Source of the DNA: Flavobacterium ichthyis
GTDB taxonomy: Bacteria > Bacteroidota > Bacteroidia > Flavobacteriales > Flavobacteriaceae
Length of the DNA: 64,000 nucleotides
Direction: 5' to 3'
NCBI RefSeq assembly: GCF_009915155.1
Contig: NZ_JAABLM010000008.1
Location: 1 to 64,000 of the forward strand
Shown here: positions 63,767 through 64,000 of the stretch, in pieces
Position numbering within the stretch: the stretch's first letter is position 1
How the letters are laid out: every line of letters starts with the position of its first letter
Translations under genes and position numbers: made by a program
Notes under the pieces: model-generated
Told to the model about the DNA's origin: nothing
The model's input: the letters and a program-made list of their open reading frames with translations, nothing else
The model's database searches: none

Positions 63767-64000
63767 TTTTATTCTAATTTATCTCATTTAAAAATATTAA
63801 ATTTGTCAAAATATTTTTAACAAATAATATTGATTACACCATAATATATTTTATATCGTAATGTTAGTATTGAAGATTTTAATATCAATATATTTTTGAT
63901 ATAAATTTTTATGACTTTCAATGATTTGCAATAACTTTTGTGTTAACTTTTAACCTACTGTAAGAATTTTATTATGCGCCAAATTTTGGAAATAAAATAG

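Overview
The window looks like chromosome of an AT-rich gliding flavobacterium (Bacteroidota, Flavobacterium-like). Support comes from the gliding genes gldF and gldG, a DUF4294 protein, a BlaI/M56 pair, many small lipoproteins with a Cys lipobox, occasional TTG starts and TAnnTTTG-type promoter elements. No tRNA, rRNA or CRISPR array was found.

Positions 1 to about 15,240 are accessory DNA. At the left edge lie a transposase fragment and the wreck of a PRTRC gene set (protein B and the ThiF-family protein, each broken by a one-base slip in an A run). Small membrane, DCC-family and alpha/beta-hydrolase genes follow. Then comes a minus-strand cluster (about 10,190 down to 4,700) that I read as a Bacteroidota version of the sporulation-delaying-protein (Sdp) toxin system: an SdpB-like membrane protein, an SdpA-like protein, two tandem SdpC-like pre-protoxins with different hydrophobic cores, a small two-helix membrane protein and three secreted proteins of unknown function. 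A TPR/membrane/AraC-type regulator is divergent from it. The accessory part ends with an excisionase-like gene, a tyrosine integrase and a second HTH gene; the last two carry three in-frame stop codons between them. These abut the 3' end of mnmE, the site SGI1-type islands use for integration, and a partial copy of that 3' end sits 125 bp away.

From mnmE (15,241) to the right edge the content is housekeeping and typical of Flavobacteriaceae: a universal stress protein, succinate-semialdehyde dehydrogenase, dnaN, gldFG, phoH, purC, peptidases (M42, S9, S41, M15), ybaB, a cysteine-synthase-like enzyme, yebC, gcvT, a transaldolase-like gene, an ABC-F ATPase, pyrR-pyrB, rnz, pdxH, arginine decarboxylase with a deoxyhypusine-synthase-like gene, aroB, proline dehydrogenase, fumarylacetoacetase, glyA, blaI/M56 and miaE. 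Most intergenic gaps hold clear hairpin-plus-T-run terminators. Two gaps hold copies of a REP-like palindromic element.

Functional groupings: (1) the Sdp-like cluster probably makes, matures and exports one or two membrane-active peptides under the divergent regulator; (2) gldF-gldG form two parts of the gliding-associated ABC transporter; (3) pyrR-pyrB form a pyrimidine unit; (4) speA and the DHS-like gene suggest polyamine metabolism; (5) blaI and the M56 peptidase form a signal-transduction pair.
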